A DNA stretch of 64,000 nucleotides from Kiloniella sp. EL199 (GCF_900313065.1 NZ_OMPU01000004.1:1-64000), one strand, 5' to 3'. Positions 45,182 through 55,678 are shown, numbered from the stretch's first letter. The notes: generated by a model not told the origin, from the sequence alone. Numbers and translations are program-made.

Positions 45182-46003
45182 TTAATTCAGAGTAAAGTCC
45201 CGATCATGATGTATTGACGGAACCATGTCCCGAGCTTGCCTTACACGATCAAGATCAATATCTGCAACGATTACACCCGGTTGATCTCCCCCATCAGCAA
45301 GTATTTCACCCCAGGGTGCAATAATAACGGAATGCCCATATGTTTCCCGGCCTTCGGCATGAACGCCACATTGTCCGGCAGCAATGACAAAACAGCCGTT
45401 TTCAATTGCTCGTGCTTTCAGAAGTGTATGCCAGTGTGCTTCACCCGTGAACTGAGTAAATGCAGCCGGAGCGGTAAGAATCACTGCACCTTTTTTAGCC
45501 TGAGCCCGAAATAGATAGGGAAAACGAACATCATAACAAATCCCCATGCCCAATTCACCCCAAGGTAACTTGGCAACGACAGCTTCTTCACCAGGCTTAA
45601 AGGTTGCTGATTCCCGATACGATTGACCATCGGGGATGACCACATCAAACATATGAATTTTGTCATATCGAGCCGCAATTTCACCTTGCGGAGAAAAAAG
45701 GAACGCACGATTTGCTGCGCGGGATTCTTCTGTACCAACAATCAAAGAGCCAATATGCAGCCAAATCCCAAGTTCAGCAGCCAGTGCAGAAAAAGCCTTA
45801 ACCGACGGATGTTCACTTTCAGGCAGTGCTTTTTCAAGCGTAAGCTTTTTATTGGGTTCCATCATTGTCGTACATTCAGGTGTTTGAATATACTCGGCCC
45901 CCAAGCCATGCGCCTGACGAATAAGATCACAGGCTGGCCCCAACGTAACTTCGTCGTCCCGATCAGCCGTTAGCTGCACACAAGCTGCTTTGAATTTATT
46001 CAA
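45182..46003 (-). CDS. Carbon-nitrogen hydrolase (Nit-type amidase)
   Basis: A 273-residue nitrilase-superfamily enzyme with the full Glu-Lys-Cys set: E43 (TPECTT), K115 (YDKIHMFD) and C156 (GICYDVRFP). It is closest in feel to Nit1/Nit2 omega-amidase or deaminated-glutathione amidase. The neighbouring grxC supports a glutathione-related role, but this is inference. It starts at TTG overlapping the grxC stop (TTGA), so translation is probably coupled. Confidence 0.92.
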   Translation of the reverse strand: MNKFKAACVQLTADRDDEVTLGPACDLIRQAHGLGAEYIQTPECTTMMEPNKKLTLEKALPESEHPSVKAFSALAAELGIWLHIGSLIVGTEESRAANRAFLFSPQGEIAARYDKIHMFDVVIPDGQSYRESATFKPGEEAVVAKLPWGELGMGICYDVRFPYLFRAQAKKGAVILTAPAAFTQFTGEAHWHTLLKARAIENGCFVIAAGQCGVHAEGRETYGHSVIIAPWGEILADGGDQPGVIVADIDLDRVRQARDMVPSIHHDRDFTLN

Positions 46004-46269
46004 GAGGCAATCCTGTTTTCAAGTTTTGTATCCAGATTTCCCGCACTTTCCAGTGCCATCAGTTCATCACAGCCACCAATATGTTCACCATTAATGAAAA
46101 TTTGCGGCACAGACGTACGCCCACCTGCTTTCTCAACCATTTCTGGTTTGCGGCGAGGTTCCATCATTACGTCAATCTCGTCAAAGGTAACGCCTTTGTT
46201 TTTCAGTAGCTTCTTTGCGCGTACGCAGTAAGGACAAAGCATACTGGAATAAACAATAACTTCAGCCAT
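46000..46269 (-). CDS. grxC: Glutaredoxin 3
   Basis: An 89-residue glutaredoxin from the ATG at 46269; the frame is open further upstream but without family sequence. It has the dithiol motif CPYC (SSMLCPYCVRAK), the cis-Pro loop TSVPQIF and the glutathione-contact GGCDEL. It reduces disulfides and glutathione mixed disulfides. It sits between comF and the nitrilase gene in one leftward cluster. Confidence 0.95.
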   Translation of the reverse strand: MAEVIVYSSMLCPYCVRAKKLLKNKGVTFDEIDVMMEPRRKPEMVEKAGGRTSVPQIFINGEHIGGCDELMALESAGNLDTKLENRIAS

Positions 46270-46400
46270 AAAGAACGATCCTAATTTCGCTGTGTTTACA
46301 TAAGCAGGCGCCTCACGACAAAACCTGCGAGTAATTTTATTTAAGGCACTTACTAACAAATTACAGTATCTGGCAATAAAATTTTACACCTCTGATGCCA

Positions 46401-47144
46401 TCAATCTTTTGTTACTCGCGCTAAAACAATAGCGCTGACAGTGCTAGCACCACTGTTCTTAAGCACCCGGGCACAAGCATCCAGCGTAGCACCTGTGGTA
46501 TAAACGTCATCAATCAAAACGACGTGTTTTCCCTCAACTATTGCCTTAAACCTATTATTTAAAACAAAAGCGTTGCGCACGTTTCGCCAGCGCCCTGTCA
46601 TAGAGAACTGCCCTTGAGAAGATGTGTTTTTTGTTCGAAGAAGCAAGTTCGGGATATATCTTTTATGATGAAGACGCGCCACAGAATGAGCCAATAAAGC
46701 CGATTGATTGTATCGACGTCTCAACAAACGCCTACGATGGAGCGGGACGGGAATGATAACATCTGCCCTATCCAAAATCCCTTGACCACAGGATGACAGC
46801 CATCTTGTAAAGAGCGCAGACAAATACGTTTTATCAGCGTGTTTAAAACTAATAATCATACCTTTGCTATGTACATCATAAACCAATGCCGCACGACACT
46901 GATCAAAGGCCTTAGGCGAATGAAGGCACTCACCACAAAGCATCTCATCCCCATGAGAGAGTTCAAAAGGATAACCACATGAGTTACAGCAAGCTGTGGA
47001 AATAAAAGTGAGATCCTTCCAACAACTCGCACAGATCCCCGTATTGTCCCATATTGCCTCATCACAATTTCCACAAACAGGTGGAAACAGATAATTTACA
47101 CCTTTAGTTAAAAGGTTTGGCAGCAATTCCTTCATCATACGCAT
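46401..47144 (-). CDS. comF: ComF family phosphoribosyltransferase-like protein
   Basis: A 247-residue protein with an N-terminal four-cysteine zinc finger (VCGNCDEA, GICASC, then CNSCGYPF and CGEC). The C-terminal PRTase fold has the PRPP-binding loop VVLIDDVYTTGATL. ComF proteins assist DNA uptake in competent bacteria, with an undefined biochemical role. Gene context with grxC is, from memory, conserved in alphaproteobacteria. It is divergent from the methyltransferase gene. Confidence 0.92.
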   Translation of the reverse strand: MRMMKELLPNLLTKGVNYLFPPVCGNCDEAIWDNTGICASCWKDLTFISTACCNSCGYPFELSHGDEMLCGECLHSPKAFDQCRAALVYDVHSKGMIISFKHADKTYLSALFTRWLSSCGQGILDRADVIIPVPLHRRRLLRRRYNQSALLAHSVARLHHKRYIPNLLLRTKNTSSQGQFSMTGRWRNVRNAFVLNNRFKAIVEGKHVVLIDDVYTTGATLDACARVLKNSGASTVSAIVLARVTKD

Positions 47145-47208
47145 AGGACTATGCTAATTGATCTGGTCATAAAGAAGCAATCTGCTATAACCGGAAAAAT
47201 ATCTCTCT

Positions 47209-47236
47209 GCTTAATTATCTGCGTGCTTAATTATCT
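47209..47236. repeat. Tandem 16-base repeat upstream of a methyltransferase gene
   Basis: GCTTAATTATCT occurs at 47209-47220 and again at 47225-47236, with a partial third copy (GGCTTATTGGG) next to it. The repeats end about 20 bases before the start of the rightward gene. They may be operator sites or a slippage product. Confidence 0.55.
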
Positions 47237-47257
47237 CTGGGCTTATTGGGTTCAACC

Positions 47258-48154
47258 ATGACTGATATCTATATTTTTGACCGTAAATCCGTTAATCAGC
47301 ACCATCACCGCGCCCAAAATCACATAGAAGATCATGATTTCCTCTTCAGAGAAGTTGCAGATCGGCTGGGAGACCGGCTTATGGATATCGCTCGCGATTT
47401 CCCGAAAACACTTGATCTCGGGTCTAACCACAGCATCCTGGAAGAAACACTGGGGATCAGAGGTAGAATACAAGAGTTTGTAACAGCTAAATTCCAATCA
47501 GAAGAAGATTCGCAAAAAGATTTTGTATCCTCAAAAGATATAGAAATTATTTCAGAGATCATACCTTCTGCCACACAGGTTTATGATCTCATTATCAGTA
47601 ATCTTTGCCTTCATTGGGTCAACGATTTACCGGGCATTCTCTTGCAAGCCCATCAAAGCCTGAAAGCCGATGGATTGTTTTTAGCTTCTATGATTGGCGG
47701 GGAAAGCCTTAAAGAACTGCGCGCATGCCTTATGGAAGCAGAAATGGATATCGAAGGCGGTGTCAGCCCCAGAGTATCGCCGCTCATTGATGTCAAGGAT
47801 GCTGGCGCTCTACTCCAGCGAGCAGGCTTTGCGTTGCCTGTTTCAGATTTTGATCGTATTGAAGTCAGCTATGCCAACGCATTTGATTTAATGAAAGAAC
47901 TACGAGGTATGGGTGAAACCAATGCCATTCATAACAGAAAAAAATCTTTCACCCGCAGAGAAACACTTTTAAAGGCTGCCCAACTTTATCAGGAAAAATT
48001 TTCTGATTCAGAAGGCAGAATTAATGCAACATTTGACATTGTTTATCTCGCGGGCTGGGCGCCACACACATCACAACAAAAACCGCTCAGACCCGGTAGT
48101 GCCGCGGAACGACTTTCAGATTTCCTCAATACTCAAGAGACCAAGCTGACTTGA
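47258..48154 (+). CDS. NDUFAF5-like methyltransferase-fold protein
   Basis: From the ATG at 47258 about 298 residues; a TTG four codons earlier is possible. It has a SAM-type Rossmann fold with a degenerate motif I (TLDLGSNHSIL) and a later SNLCLHWVNDLPGIL, as in BioC and the mitochondrial complex I assembly factor NDUFAF5. Alphaproteobacterial homologues next to comF are frequent. The weak glycine-rich motif makes methyltransferase activity uncertain; NDUFAF5 itself is reported to hydroxylate an arginine. Confidence 0.82.
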   Translation: MTDIYIFDRKSVNQHHHRAQNHIEDHDFLFREVADRLGDRLMDIARDFPKTLDLGSNHSILEETLGIRGRIQEFVTAKFQSEEDSQKDFVSSKDIEIISEIIPSATQVYDLIISNLCLHWVNDLPGILLQAHQSLKADGLFLASMIGGESLKELRACLMEAEMDIEGGVSPRVSPLIDVKDAGALLQRAGFALPVSDFDRIEVSYANAFDLMKELRGMGETNAIHNRKKSFTRRETLLKAAQLYQEKFSDSEGRINATFDIVYLAGWAPHTSQQKPLRPGSAAERLSDFLNTQETKLT

Positions 48155-48171
48155 AACTAATGTTTCAAGAA

Positions 48172-48435
48172 TTAGATCGCCTCGCCAAGAAATGTTTCAA
48201 CATCCCCTGATTGGCCTGATACTGCTGCGTTTCTAAAATAAATAAGAATATAAACTCGAATCGCTGCCGTCAGAGAAGAGTCTTCTTTTGCCTCGTCAAT
48301 CTGTGTACAAAGTTCGCCAATCGGACAATTCTCACGCACACAAATTTCAAAAAGCGCTTCCCACATATCCGGTTCCAGACGTAAAGAGGTTCTTCGCCCC
48401 TTAAGCGTGATGTTACGGTTTACTAGTGTTGACAT
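48172..48435 (-). CDS. Ribbon-helix-helix domain protein (RHH_4)
   Basis: An 87-residue protein from the ATG at 48435. It reads as the alphaproteobacterial RHH_4 family: MSTLVNRNITLKGRRTSLRL, then EPDMWEALFEI, and LTAAIRVYILIYFRNA. These residues form a ribbon-helix-helix fold that usually binds DNA as a dimer. Its targets are unknown. A TTGAAAC/GTTTCAA hairpin (48151-48168) separates it from the convergent gene. Confidence 0.85.
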   Translation of the reverse strand: MSTLVNRNITLKGRRTSLRLEPDMWEALFEICVRENCPIGELCTQIDEAKEDSSLTAAIRVYILIYFRNAAVSGQSGDVETFLGEAI

Positions 48436-48569
48436 TAACCCCAATTGCGTCAGTGTTTTGCACCCGGACGCACCCCTCAAAAAGATGCCTGGTATTCCCC
48501 TCGCAATCCAATAAACCAGACTTATTAATCAGCAAGCAAGACTCGTCATTGGAATTACTACCTCAAAGT

Positions 48570-49028
48570 CTATAGCAAATCCCGTAGCAATGCCACCAAA
48601 GGCTCATCTGCTGGCGGCATTGGATAGTCGCGCAACCGCACAGGGCGAACCCAGGCAAACTCCTGCCCCTCAAGTGCGGTGATCTTGCCTTCCCAAATAC
48701 GGCATACAAATAACGGCATCAATAAATGAAAGTCATCATAACTATGTGATGCAAAGGCAATAGGCGCGAGACAGGAAGATCGTGTGTCAATACCAAGCTC
48801 TTCTTTCAATTCACGAACCAAGGCTTGTTCCGGTGTTTCACCCGGGTCAACCTTGCCCCCCGGGAATTCCCATAACCCGGCCATAGATTTACCCACAGGG
48901 CGCTGTGCCAGCAGAACACGTCCGTCACTGTCAACCAAAGCTGCAGCAGCAACCAGCACAATCGGTTTAGCCGCATCGTGCCTTTTTTCAGCGGCCCAGC
49001 ACCCCAATTCTTCTTCAGAAGAGTCCAT
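48570..49028 (-). CDS. mutT: 8-oxo-dGTP diphosphatase (Nudix)
   Basis: A 152-residue Nudix hydrolase. The Nudix box is complete: GGKVDPGETPEQALVRELKEELGI region, with the GLWEFPGGK lead-in typical of MutT. An extra 22-residue N-terminal stretch precedes the fold. It removes oxidised guanine nucleotides. It follows argJ in the same direction with a 53-base gap, a common alphaproteobacterial pair. Confidence 0.93.
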   Translation of the reverse strand: MDSSEEELGCWAAEKRHDAAKPIVLVAAAALVDSDGRVLLAQRPVGKSMAGLWEFPGGKVDPGETPEQALVRELKEELGIDTRSSCLAPIAFASHSYDDFHLLMPLFVCRIWEGKITALEGQEFAWVRPVRLRDYPMPPADEPLVALLRDLL

Positions 49029-49081
49029 TAAATATATCCTGAAATTTTATCTGACCGTCAAATCCCGAATTAGAATCGTGA

Positions 49082-50314
49082 TTAGCTGCGATAATCCGCA
49101 TTGATTTCGATATAACCATGCGTCAAATCACAGGTCCACACCGTCGCCTGTCCATCAGCAATCCCGATATCAACAGCAATCGAAATCTCTTGCCCTCGCA
49201 TATGTTGTGCAACAGGTCCCTCATCAAAATCATCAACCCGCTGACCATCTTTTGCTATCGTAACACCACCCATGGCAATGGAAAGTTTATCACGATCTGC
49301 CCGCTCACCAGATTTACCAACAGCCATAACCACCCGGCCCCAATTGGCATCTTCACCGGCAATGGCGGTTTTTACCAAAGGGGAATTTGCAATGGCTAAT
49401 CCTACACGACGTGCGGCCTGGTCTGTTTCCGCCCCGGTTACGGCAATAGAAATAAACTTACTTGCACCTTCACCATCCCGAACAACCTGGTGAGCCAAAT
49501 CCTTCAGGATTGTATTCAATGCCAGGACAAAGTCTGCGAGTTCTGGCGCATTGATATCATTGTAGAGCGTGTTTCCTGCTTTCCCTGTAGCACAGAGAAG
49601 CACCGTATCACTTGTTGAAGTGTCACTATCAACCGTAATTGAATTGAAAGACAAATCTGCGCCATTTGAGATGAAATTTTGAACCATTGCCGGAGACAGA
49701 GCTGCATCTGTTGCAACAAAACTCAGCATTGTTGCCATATCGGGCGCGATCATTCCTGATCCTTTGGCAATGCCATTAATCGTTACAGCTTTCCCATCAA
49801 TCCAGGTTTTGATTGTTGCCCCTTTGGCAAAGGTATCTGTTGTCATAATAGCTTCGGCAGCATCCTGCCAACTATCAGATCTTAGGTCAGTTTTCAAATC
49901 TCCCAGGGCTGATGTTATTCTTTCATCAGGTAATGGCTCACCAATAACCCCGGTTGAAGCAACAAAAACTGTATTTTCAGCACAATTCAGTTCCCGGGCA
50001 GTAGCCTCAACGGTCCGGGCAACAGATGCTTCTCCCAATTTACCGGTAAAAGCATTGGCGTTTCCTGAGTTTACAACAATTGCTCTGGCTTCCCCGGACT
50101 TTAAATGATCACGGCAACACTCAACAGGCGCTGAACAGGTAAGGGAACGAGTCAAAACTCCGCCAACTGCCGTGCCTTCATCAAAACTCATCAAAAGAAC
50201 ATCCCTACGCCCCTGATACTTTACACCGCAAGCTTTCGTTGAAAGCTTTACACCATTTATTTCAGGCATCTCCGGAAAACTCACCGGTGCGAGCGGAGAT
50301 CTTTGAAGTTCCAT
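49082..50314 (-). CDS. argJ: Arginine biosynthesis bifunctional protein ArgJ
   Basis: About 410 residues from the ATG at 50314 (AGGA eight bases upstream). ArgJ transfers the acetyl group from N-acetylornithine to glutamate, cycling it in arginine synthesis. The autoproteolysis site is clear: GSGMIAPDMATMLSF, where the threonine (about T195) becomes the nucleophile of the beta chain. The lead VNSGNANAFTG and STGVIGEPLP are family motifs. The gene is followed by mutT and preceded by the parvulin gene. Confidence 0.97.
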   Translation of the reverse strand: MELQRSPLAPVSFPEMPEINGVKLSTKACGVKYQGRRDVLLMSFDEGTAVGGVLTRSLTCSAPVECCRDHLKSGEARAIVVNSGNANAFTGKLGEASVARTVEATARELNCAENTVFVASTGVIGEPLPDERITSALGDLKTDLRSDSWQDAAEAIMTTDTFAKGATIKTWIDGKAVTINGIAKGSGMIAPDMATMLSFVATDAALSPAMVQNFISNGADLSFNSITVDSDTSTSDTVLLCATGKAGNTLYNDINAPELADFVLALNTILKDLAHQVVRDGEGASKFISIAVTGAETDQAARRVGLAIANSPLVKTAIAGEDANWGRVVMAVGKSGERADRDKLSIAMGGVTIAKDGQRVDDFDEGPVAQHMRGQEISIAVDIGIADGQATVWTCDLTHGYIEINADYRS

Positions 50315-50355
50315 TGCCAAATCCTACCTATTCACAGCCACAAACAGAAACCACC

Positions 50356-50396
50356 AAAAAGCCCGGCCAAACCGTTGTAGATCAAGCCGGACTTTT
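50356..50396 (-). terminator. Terminator after the first parvulin gene
   Basis: AAAAAGCCCGGC (50356-50367) and GCCGGACTTTT (50386-50396) pair with one G-T wobble on the minus strand. The stem is followed there by TTTTT, ending the leftward parvulin transcript before argJ. Confidence 0.8.
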
Positions 50397-50400
50397 CATA

Positions 50401-51354
50401 TTATTCACTGGCAGGCTTTTCTTCGTTTTCTGCCTCTTCATTTTCTGTTTCTACCGGCGCGGCCTCGTCAGTCTCAGCACCAATTATCTCAATCTGTACC
50501 CCATCTTTGAGATTATCGACAATACCTTCATATGCACTTCTTGAAAGTTCCGAGCGGAGTTGACCGTCGAGTTGTTCCTTTGTTGGCTGTTCAGAATCAC
50601 GTTCGTCATCAACTTTAATAACGTGCCATCCAAATCTGGTTTGAACAGGAGCTGTAGAATGTTCACCAACTTTCATGCCAAAAGCAGCATCTGAAAAAGG
50701 CTTAACCATCTGTTCAGCCTTAAAGAATCCCAAGTCTCCACCACCTGGCCCGCTTGGACCAGTAGAATGTTCTTTGGCTAAAGTCGCAAAATCAGCGCCT
50801 TCGTCCAGTTGCTTGATCAGATCTTTCCCAGTTTCTTCTTTTTCCACAAGAATATGTCTGGCAGAAACTTCACGGACTGCCGGGTTTTCAGTCAAATAAT
50901 CCTGATAAGCTTTCTCAACGGCTTCGTCCGTGACTTCTTTTTCAAGAGCTCTATTCAAGAAAATTTCAACTAGAATTCTTTCTTTAACTTCACCTACCCG
51001 TTTTTGAACTTCTGGATCATTTTCCAAACCACTTGTCGTGGCTTCTTTCGTGATTAACTTCAAATCCACAACCTGCCCTACAAGTTCAGGCAGAATAAGA
51101 TCAATCTGTTCTTGTGGAATATTTGGAATACTTTCGGCAAACTTCACAACTTCAGAGCGGCGAATTTCGATGTCACCAACCTTGGCCATTACCGGATCAT
51201 CACCGACAGGAGCATCTGATACTATCTCAGAAGCCTGATCACCGCCAAGGAAAGGCAGTGTTCCCCCTTTTACTCCATAGGAATAACCAGCATACGCCGC
51301 ACCAGCAAGGGCAACGATACCGACAAGAGGCAAGATAATCTGTTTTGCAGACAT
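50401..51354 (-). CDS. Periplasmic parvulin-type peptidyl-prolyl isomerase (1)
   Basis: A 317-residue protein with AGGAGTT ahead of its ATG. The N-terminal hydrophobic segment (LPLVGIVALAGAAYAGYSYG) is a membrane anchor or signal. A SurA-like helical part follows, then the parvulin domain (about 163-252: VSARHILVEKE to FGWHVIKVDD). The tail is acidic (Glu/Ala-rich). It probably assists folding of exported proteins. Together with the next gene and secA it forms a protein-export neighbourhood. Confidence 0.9.
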   Translation of the reverse strand: MSAKQIILPLVGIVALAGAAYAGYSYGVKGGTLPFLGGDQASEIVSDAPVGDDPVMAKVGDIEIRRSEVVKFAESIPNIPQEQIDLILPELVGQVVDLKLITKEATTSGLENDPEVQKRVGEVKERILVEIFLNRALEKEVTDEAVEKAYQDYLTENPAVREVSARHILVEKEETGKDLIKQLDEGADFATLAKEHSTGPSGPGGGDLGFFKAEQMVKPFSDAAFGMKVGEHSTAPVQTRFGWHVIKVDDERDSEQPTKEQLDGQLRSELSRSAYEGIVDNLKDGVQIEIIGAETDEAAPVETENEEAENEEKPASE

Positions 51355-51489
51355 GTAGAGATAACTCCTTATTAATTACATTTGGAAAGCAGTCTTTTGG
51401 CTGCCATTTCCGTTAATCGATCAGCACCAAACTCCATGACTGTGTCAGGAGAAAGGCGATATTTACTTTTTATTTAATTCACCAGTTAA

Positions 51490-52752
51490 TCAGTTAGCCG
51501 GAAAAACAGATATATCAGCCTCTTTTCTTAAATCACGAACCATAAGCGCAACCAACTCGCGACTGATTTGCTCCTTGATTTCAGCACGCATAGATTCGAA
51601 AGTTGGTTGTTTTACATCCCGCTTGTCTTCCAGTTTAATAACGTGCCATCCAAAATCAGTAGCAACTGGTGCTTTTGTATAAGTCCCCGGGGCCAAGGAA
51701 AAAGCTGCCGACGCAAACTCGGGATCCATATCCTTTCGTTTGAACCAACCCAAGTCACCTCCCTTTTCAGCAGAAGGGCCCTTGGAAAATTTCTTCGCCA
51801 GCAAATGGAATTCAGCACCATTATCCAAAGCAATAACCAATGCCAAAGCTTCATTTCGGGTTTCAACCAGAATATGGCGGGCACGAATTTCCGCATTTAC
51901 CACATTCTCTCTAAGCAGAGCGAAGTACCTGTCTTTTAGCATACTTTCAGAGATCATTTCTTCGAGTTGCTGTTCAAGATAAGAATCACGGATAATCTTC
52001 TCTTCGGCCAGGGCCAGCTTTCTTTTTACTTCAGCCTTTTCGTCCACATCAGCATCAGCACCGGCATGCGCCAGAAGTTTCAAATCGATTGCACGATCAA
52101 GAAGGATCGGAAACATTGTCTCAAGCTGTCCCTGATATTGCTCAGGTAATTTTTTTGCTGCCTGTGTTATATCCTGCCAATAGATTTCATCTCCCTCAAC
52201 AACGGCAACAACCGGGTTCTCGCGCGCCAGACGATCCAATTCATCTTCGGTTTTGGTCAAGGATAATTTATTTTGTTCGTCAGAAGCTACAGGGATATTT
52301 CCTTGAGTTTCTAAACTCCCTGGTAACGCATTTTGAAAAGTCGGTTCTGTTGATAAATCTTCAACAACAATATTGTCTTCAGACTTTCTTGGAGTGTCTT
52401 CAGTAAACCCGGGAGGCGGAGCAAGTCCGTCCCTTTCCTGCCCCGGAACAATTTCTACCACAGGAACGTCTTCAGGGGCCTCTGTAACAGGTTCTGCTGG
52501 TGCTGCCTGAATTACATCATCATTGGCCGTCGACGTGTTTTCATCAGGTGAAGGAGCAACAACATCATCATTCGTAATTTTGGGTGTTTCTTCTTCCTCG
52601 TCATCTCCAAAAAGAAACTTCAAAAGCTTTCCACCACTTTCACGCTGTTCTTTTTTCCAGTCTTCTTCTGCGTTTTGCTGCGCACTGCTTTCCTGCACAA
52701 AACTTGTCGCGATCAAAAAGATGCAAAGAATAATAACTTTACGGAAATTCAT
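51490..52752 (-). CDS. Periplasmic parvulin-type peptidyl-prolyl isomerase (2)
   Basis: A 420-residue protein with a signal peptide (VIILCIFLIATSFV, cleavage near SSA). A roughly 130-residue acidic, Pro/Thr/Glu-rich low-complexity region follows, then a SurA-like helical domain. The parvulin domain is at about 290-380 (RARHILVETR to FGWHVIKLED). It is paralogous to the gene just downstream; the two share many residues through the isomerase domain and likely arose by tandem duplication. It is divergent from secA. Confidence 0.9.
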   Translation of the reverse strand: MNFRKVIILCIFLIATSFVQESSAQQNAEEDWKKEQRESGGKLLKFLFGDDEEEETPKITNDDVVAPSPDENTSTANDDVIQAAPAEPVTEAPEDVPVVEIVPGQERDGLAPPPGFTEDTPRKSEDNIVVEDLSTEPTFQNALPGSLETQGNIPVASDEQNKLSLTKTEDELDRLARENPVVAVVEGDEIYWQDITQAAKKLPEQYQGQLETMFPILLDRAIDLKLLAHAGADADVDEKAEVKRKLALAEEKIIRDSYLEQQLEEMISESMLKDRYFALLRENVVNAEIRARHILVETRNEALALVIALDNGAEFHLLAKKFSKGPSAEKGGDLGWFKRKDMDPEFASAAFSLAPGTYTKAPVATDFGWHVIKLEDKRDVKQPTFESMRAEIKEQISRELVALMVRDLRKEADISVFPAN

Positions 52753-53002
52753 TTAAATTCTGGCTCCGGCTCAGAAGAAATAAAAAAGTTTCTCCTTACT
52801 ACAACAAAGTCGCTACAACCTAAAGCCAGTATCAATGAAATACTCATATTCGATGACTACAAACTATAAAAGCAATGCTTCTGCGTTATTTTCCAGCGAT
52901 TGAATCCAGCTTCACATTGACATAAGCCAGCCTGCGCCCTATGTCTCACATTGACTTTTTATAACCAAATCTTGAACTGCGTTTTCACGCAAGGGGTACT
53001 CA

Positions 53003-55678
53003 ATGCTCGGTGCGCTTGTGAAGCGGATGTTTGGCTCTGCCAATGACCGTTACCTAAAAGGCCTTAACTCTATTGTCCTGTCTATCAACAGCTTTGAAGC
53101 AGAGTTGGAAAAACTCTCTGACGACGATATCAAAGGACAAACAGAAAAGTTACGCGATCGCCTGAAGCAAGGAGAAACTCTCGACGATATTCTGCCAGAA
53201 GCTTTTGCAACTGTCCGTGAAGCATCTCGAAGAACTCTTGGCTTGAGGCACTTTGACGTTCAGATGATGGGCGGCATCGTCCTCCACCGAGGCATGATCA
53301 GTGAAATGGCAACAGGTGAAGGTAAAACACTCGTAGCTACATTACCTGTTTATCTGAATGCAATTGAAGGCAAAGGTGTTCACGTCGTCACTGTTAACGA
53401 TTACCTCGCCAAACGTGACGCAGAGTGGATGGGACAGATCTATCGCTTTCTGGGGATGACAGTTGGATGTGTCTTCCCGGGTCAGGGAGAAGAAGAACGC
53501 GCCTTTGCTTACAGCTGTGACATTACCTATGCCACTAACAATGAACTCGGGTTTGATTATCTTCGTGACAATATGAAGTTTGAAATCGACCAAATGGTTC
53601 AAAGAGAGTTTAACTACGCAATTGTCGATGAAGTGGATTCCATTCTCATCGATGAAGCCAGAACCCCGCTTATTATTTCTGGCCCTGCAGAAGATTCATC
53701 CGAAAGCTATATCACCATCAACAAGTATGTACCTTCGTTAACAGAAGAACATTATGAACTAGATGAAAAAACACGCTCAGTAACTCTGACAGATGAAGGC
53801 GTCGATTTTATAGAGCAAAAACTCATAAACGACGGCGTGATGCAAGGTTCTCTCTACGAGATTGAGAACGTCAGTACACTCCATCATATCAATCAGGCAC
53901 TGAAAGCGCATAAATTATTCCAGCGTGATAAAGATTACATTGTCAAAGACAATAAAGTTGTCATCATTGACGAGTTCACTGGCCGTATGATGGAAGGGCG
54001 CCGTTTCTCGGAAGGTCTGCATCAAGCCCTTGAAGCGAAAGAAAATGCTGATATCCAGCAGGAAAATCAAACTTTAGCGTCGATCACTTTCCAGAATTAC
54101 TTCCGACTCTACCCCAAGTTGGCTGGCATGACAGGTACTGCGATGACCGAAGCTGAAGAGTTTTCGGCTATCTATGCATTAGATGTTATTTCCATGACAA
54201 CCAATTTACCATGTATCCGTATTGATCATGACGACGAAGTCTATCGTACAGGTCAGGAACGTGATACAGCGATTGTCAAGCAGATCAAAGAATGCCATGA
54301 ACGTCAGCAACCTGTCCTTGTAGGTACGGTAACGATTGAAAAATCAGAATACCTTTCTGCCTTACTCAAGAAAGAAAAGATTGAGCACAAGGTTCTCAAC
54401 GCGCGCTATCATGAACAGGAAGCCATGATTGTTGCACAGGCGGGTTCACCCGGGGCCGTAACAATCGCAACGAACATGGCCGGTCGTGGTACAGATATTA
54501 AACTGGGCGGCAATGAAGAAATGCGCATCGAGCAAGAAACGCTCGGCATAACTGAAGAAGCACGGAAGCAAGCCAAAGCAGCTGAAATATCCACTGAAGT
54601 TGCTGCAAACAAAGAGATTGTAAACAAGGCTGGCGGCCTGTTTATGATCGGTAGCGAACGCCATGAAAGTCGTCGTATCGACAATCAGCTTCGCGGTCGT
54701 TCCGGCCGTCAGTCTGACCCCGGCGCATCCAAATTCTTCCTTAGTCTCGAAGATGATCTGATGCGTATTTTTGGATCCGAACGCATGGATTCAATGCTTC
54801 AGAAACTTGGCCTTGAAGACGGCGAAGCCATTATTCATCCATGGGTGAATAAAGCGCTGGAAAAAGCACAGAAAAAAGTCGAAGCCAGAAACTTTGAAAT
54901 TCGTAAGAACATCCTCAAGTTTGATGATGTGATGAATGACCAGCGTAAAGTGATTTACGAACAGCGCAAAGAAGTTATGTCCGCAGAGGAAGTTAAGGAC
55001 ACTGTCGCTTCCATGCGTCATGAAGTTCTAGAAGATCTCGTAACACGCACCATTCCGGCCAATGCCTATGCGGAACAGTGGGAATTGGACAGCCTGCACG
55101 AAGAATGCTTGCGCCTTCTAAGCATGAATCTTCCTGTTAAGGACTGGGCTGACGAAGAAGGCATTGCCGATCAGGAAATTCTGGATCGCATTCTTCAAGC
55201 CAGTAATGAGAAAATGGCTGCAAAGACAGCCAACTATGGCCCGGAAGTTATGCGCTCTCTGGAAAAACAACTACTCCTGATGGTGCTCGACAAGCAGTGG
55301 AAAGAACACCTGTTGTCCCTTGATCATCTAAAGCAAGCTGTTGGCCTGCGTGCTTACGGACAAAAAAACCCACTCGACGAATATAAACGTGAAGCATTCG
55401 AAATGTTTGAAAGCATGCTTGATTCAGTACGTGATGAATTGACAATGCTGATGCATCGTTTTGAACTGCAAACTCCGGAAAATGCAACGGTTCCACGCCA
55501 GCAGCAAGAGATGCACGAGTCCAGACAGGATCCTGCGCAAGTAACTGGCACGACAACAGTACAAGCAAAAGAATTTGACCAAAACGATCCGTCGACATGG
55601 GGTAAAACCAGCCGTAATGCGGCATGCCCTTGTGGATCAGGCAAAAAGTACAAACATTGCCACGGAAAACTAAGTTAA
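53003..55678 (+). CDS. secA: Preprotein translocase ATPase SecA
   Basis: An 891-residue SecA. AGGGG lies ahead of the ATG, preceded by a small TGCG/CGCA hairpin. Motifs: Walker [14 protein letters not shown]-like [12 protein letters not shown], the preprotein cross-linking region, helicase motif [10 protein letters not shown] and QLRGRSGRQ. The C-terminal zinc-binding SEC-C tail [14 protein letters not shown] binds SecB. It drives Sec export. A strong terminator follows. Confidence 0.98.
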   Translation: MLGALVKRMFGSANDRYLKGLNSIVLSINSFEAELEKLSDDDIKGQTEKLRDRLKQGETLDDILPEAFATVREASRRTLGLRHFDVQMMGGIVLHRGMISEMATGEGKTLVATLPVYLNAIEGKGVHVVTVNDYLAKRDAEWMGQIYRFLGMTVGCVFPGQGEEERAFAYSCDITYATNNELGFDYLRDNMKFEIDQMVQREFNYAIVDEVDSILIDEARTPLIISGPAEDSSESYITINKYVPSLTEEHYELDEKTRSVTLTDEGVDFIEQKLINDGVMQGSLYEIENVSTLHHINQALKAHKLFQRDKDYIVKDNKVVIIDEFTGRMMEGRRFSEGLHQALEAKENADIQQENQTLASITFQNYFRLYPKLAGMTGTAMTEAEEFSAIYALDVISMTTNLPCIRIDHDDEVYRTGQERDTAIVKQIKECHERQQPVLVGTVTIEKSEYLSALLKKEKIEHKVLNARYHEQEAMIVAQAGSPGAVTIATNMAGRGTDIKLGGNEEMRIEQETLGITEEARKQAKAAEISTEVAANKEIVNKAGGLFMIGSERHESRRIDNQLRGRSGRQSDPGASKFFLSLEDDLMRIFGSERMDSMLQKLGLEDGEAIIHPWVNKALEKAQKKVEARNFEIRKNILKFDDVMNDQRKVIYEQRKEVMSAEEVKDTVASMRHEVLEDLVTRTIPANAYAEQWELDSLHEECLRLLSMNLPVKDWADEEGIADQEILDRILQASNEKMAAKTANYGPEVMRSLEKQLLLMVLDKQWKEHLLSLDHLKQAVGLRAYGQKNPLDEYKREAFEMFESMLDSVRDELTMLMHRFELQTPENATVPRQQQEMHESRQDPAQVTGTTTVQAKEFDQNDPSTWGKTSRNAACPCGSGKKYKHCHGKLS

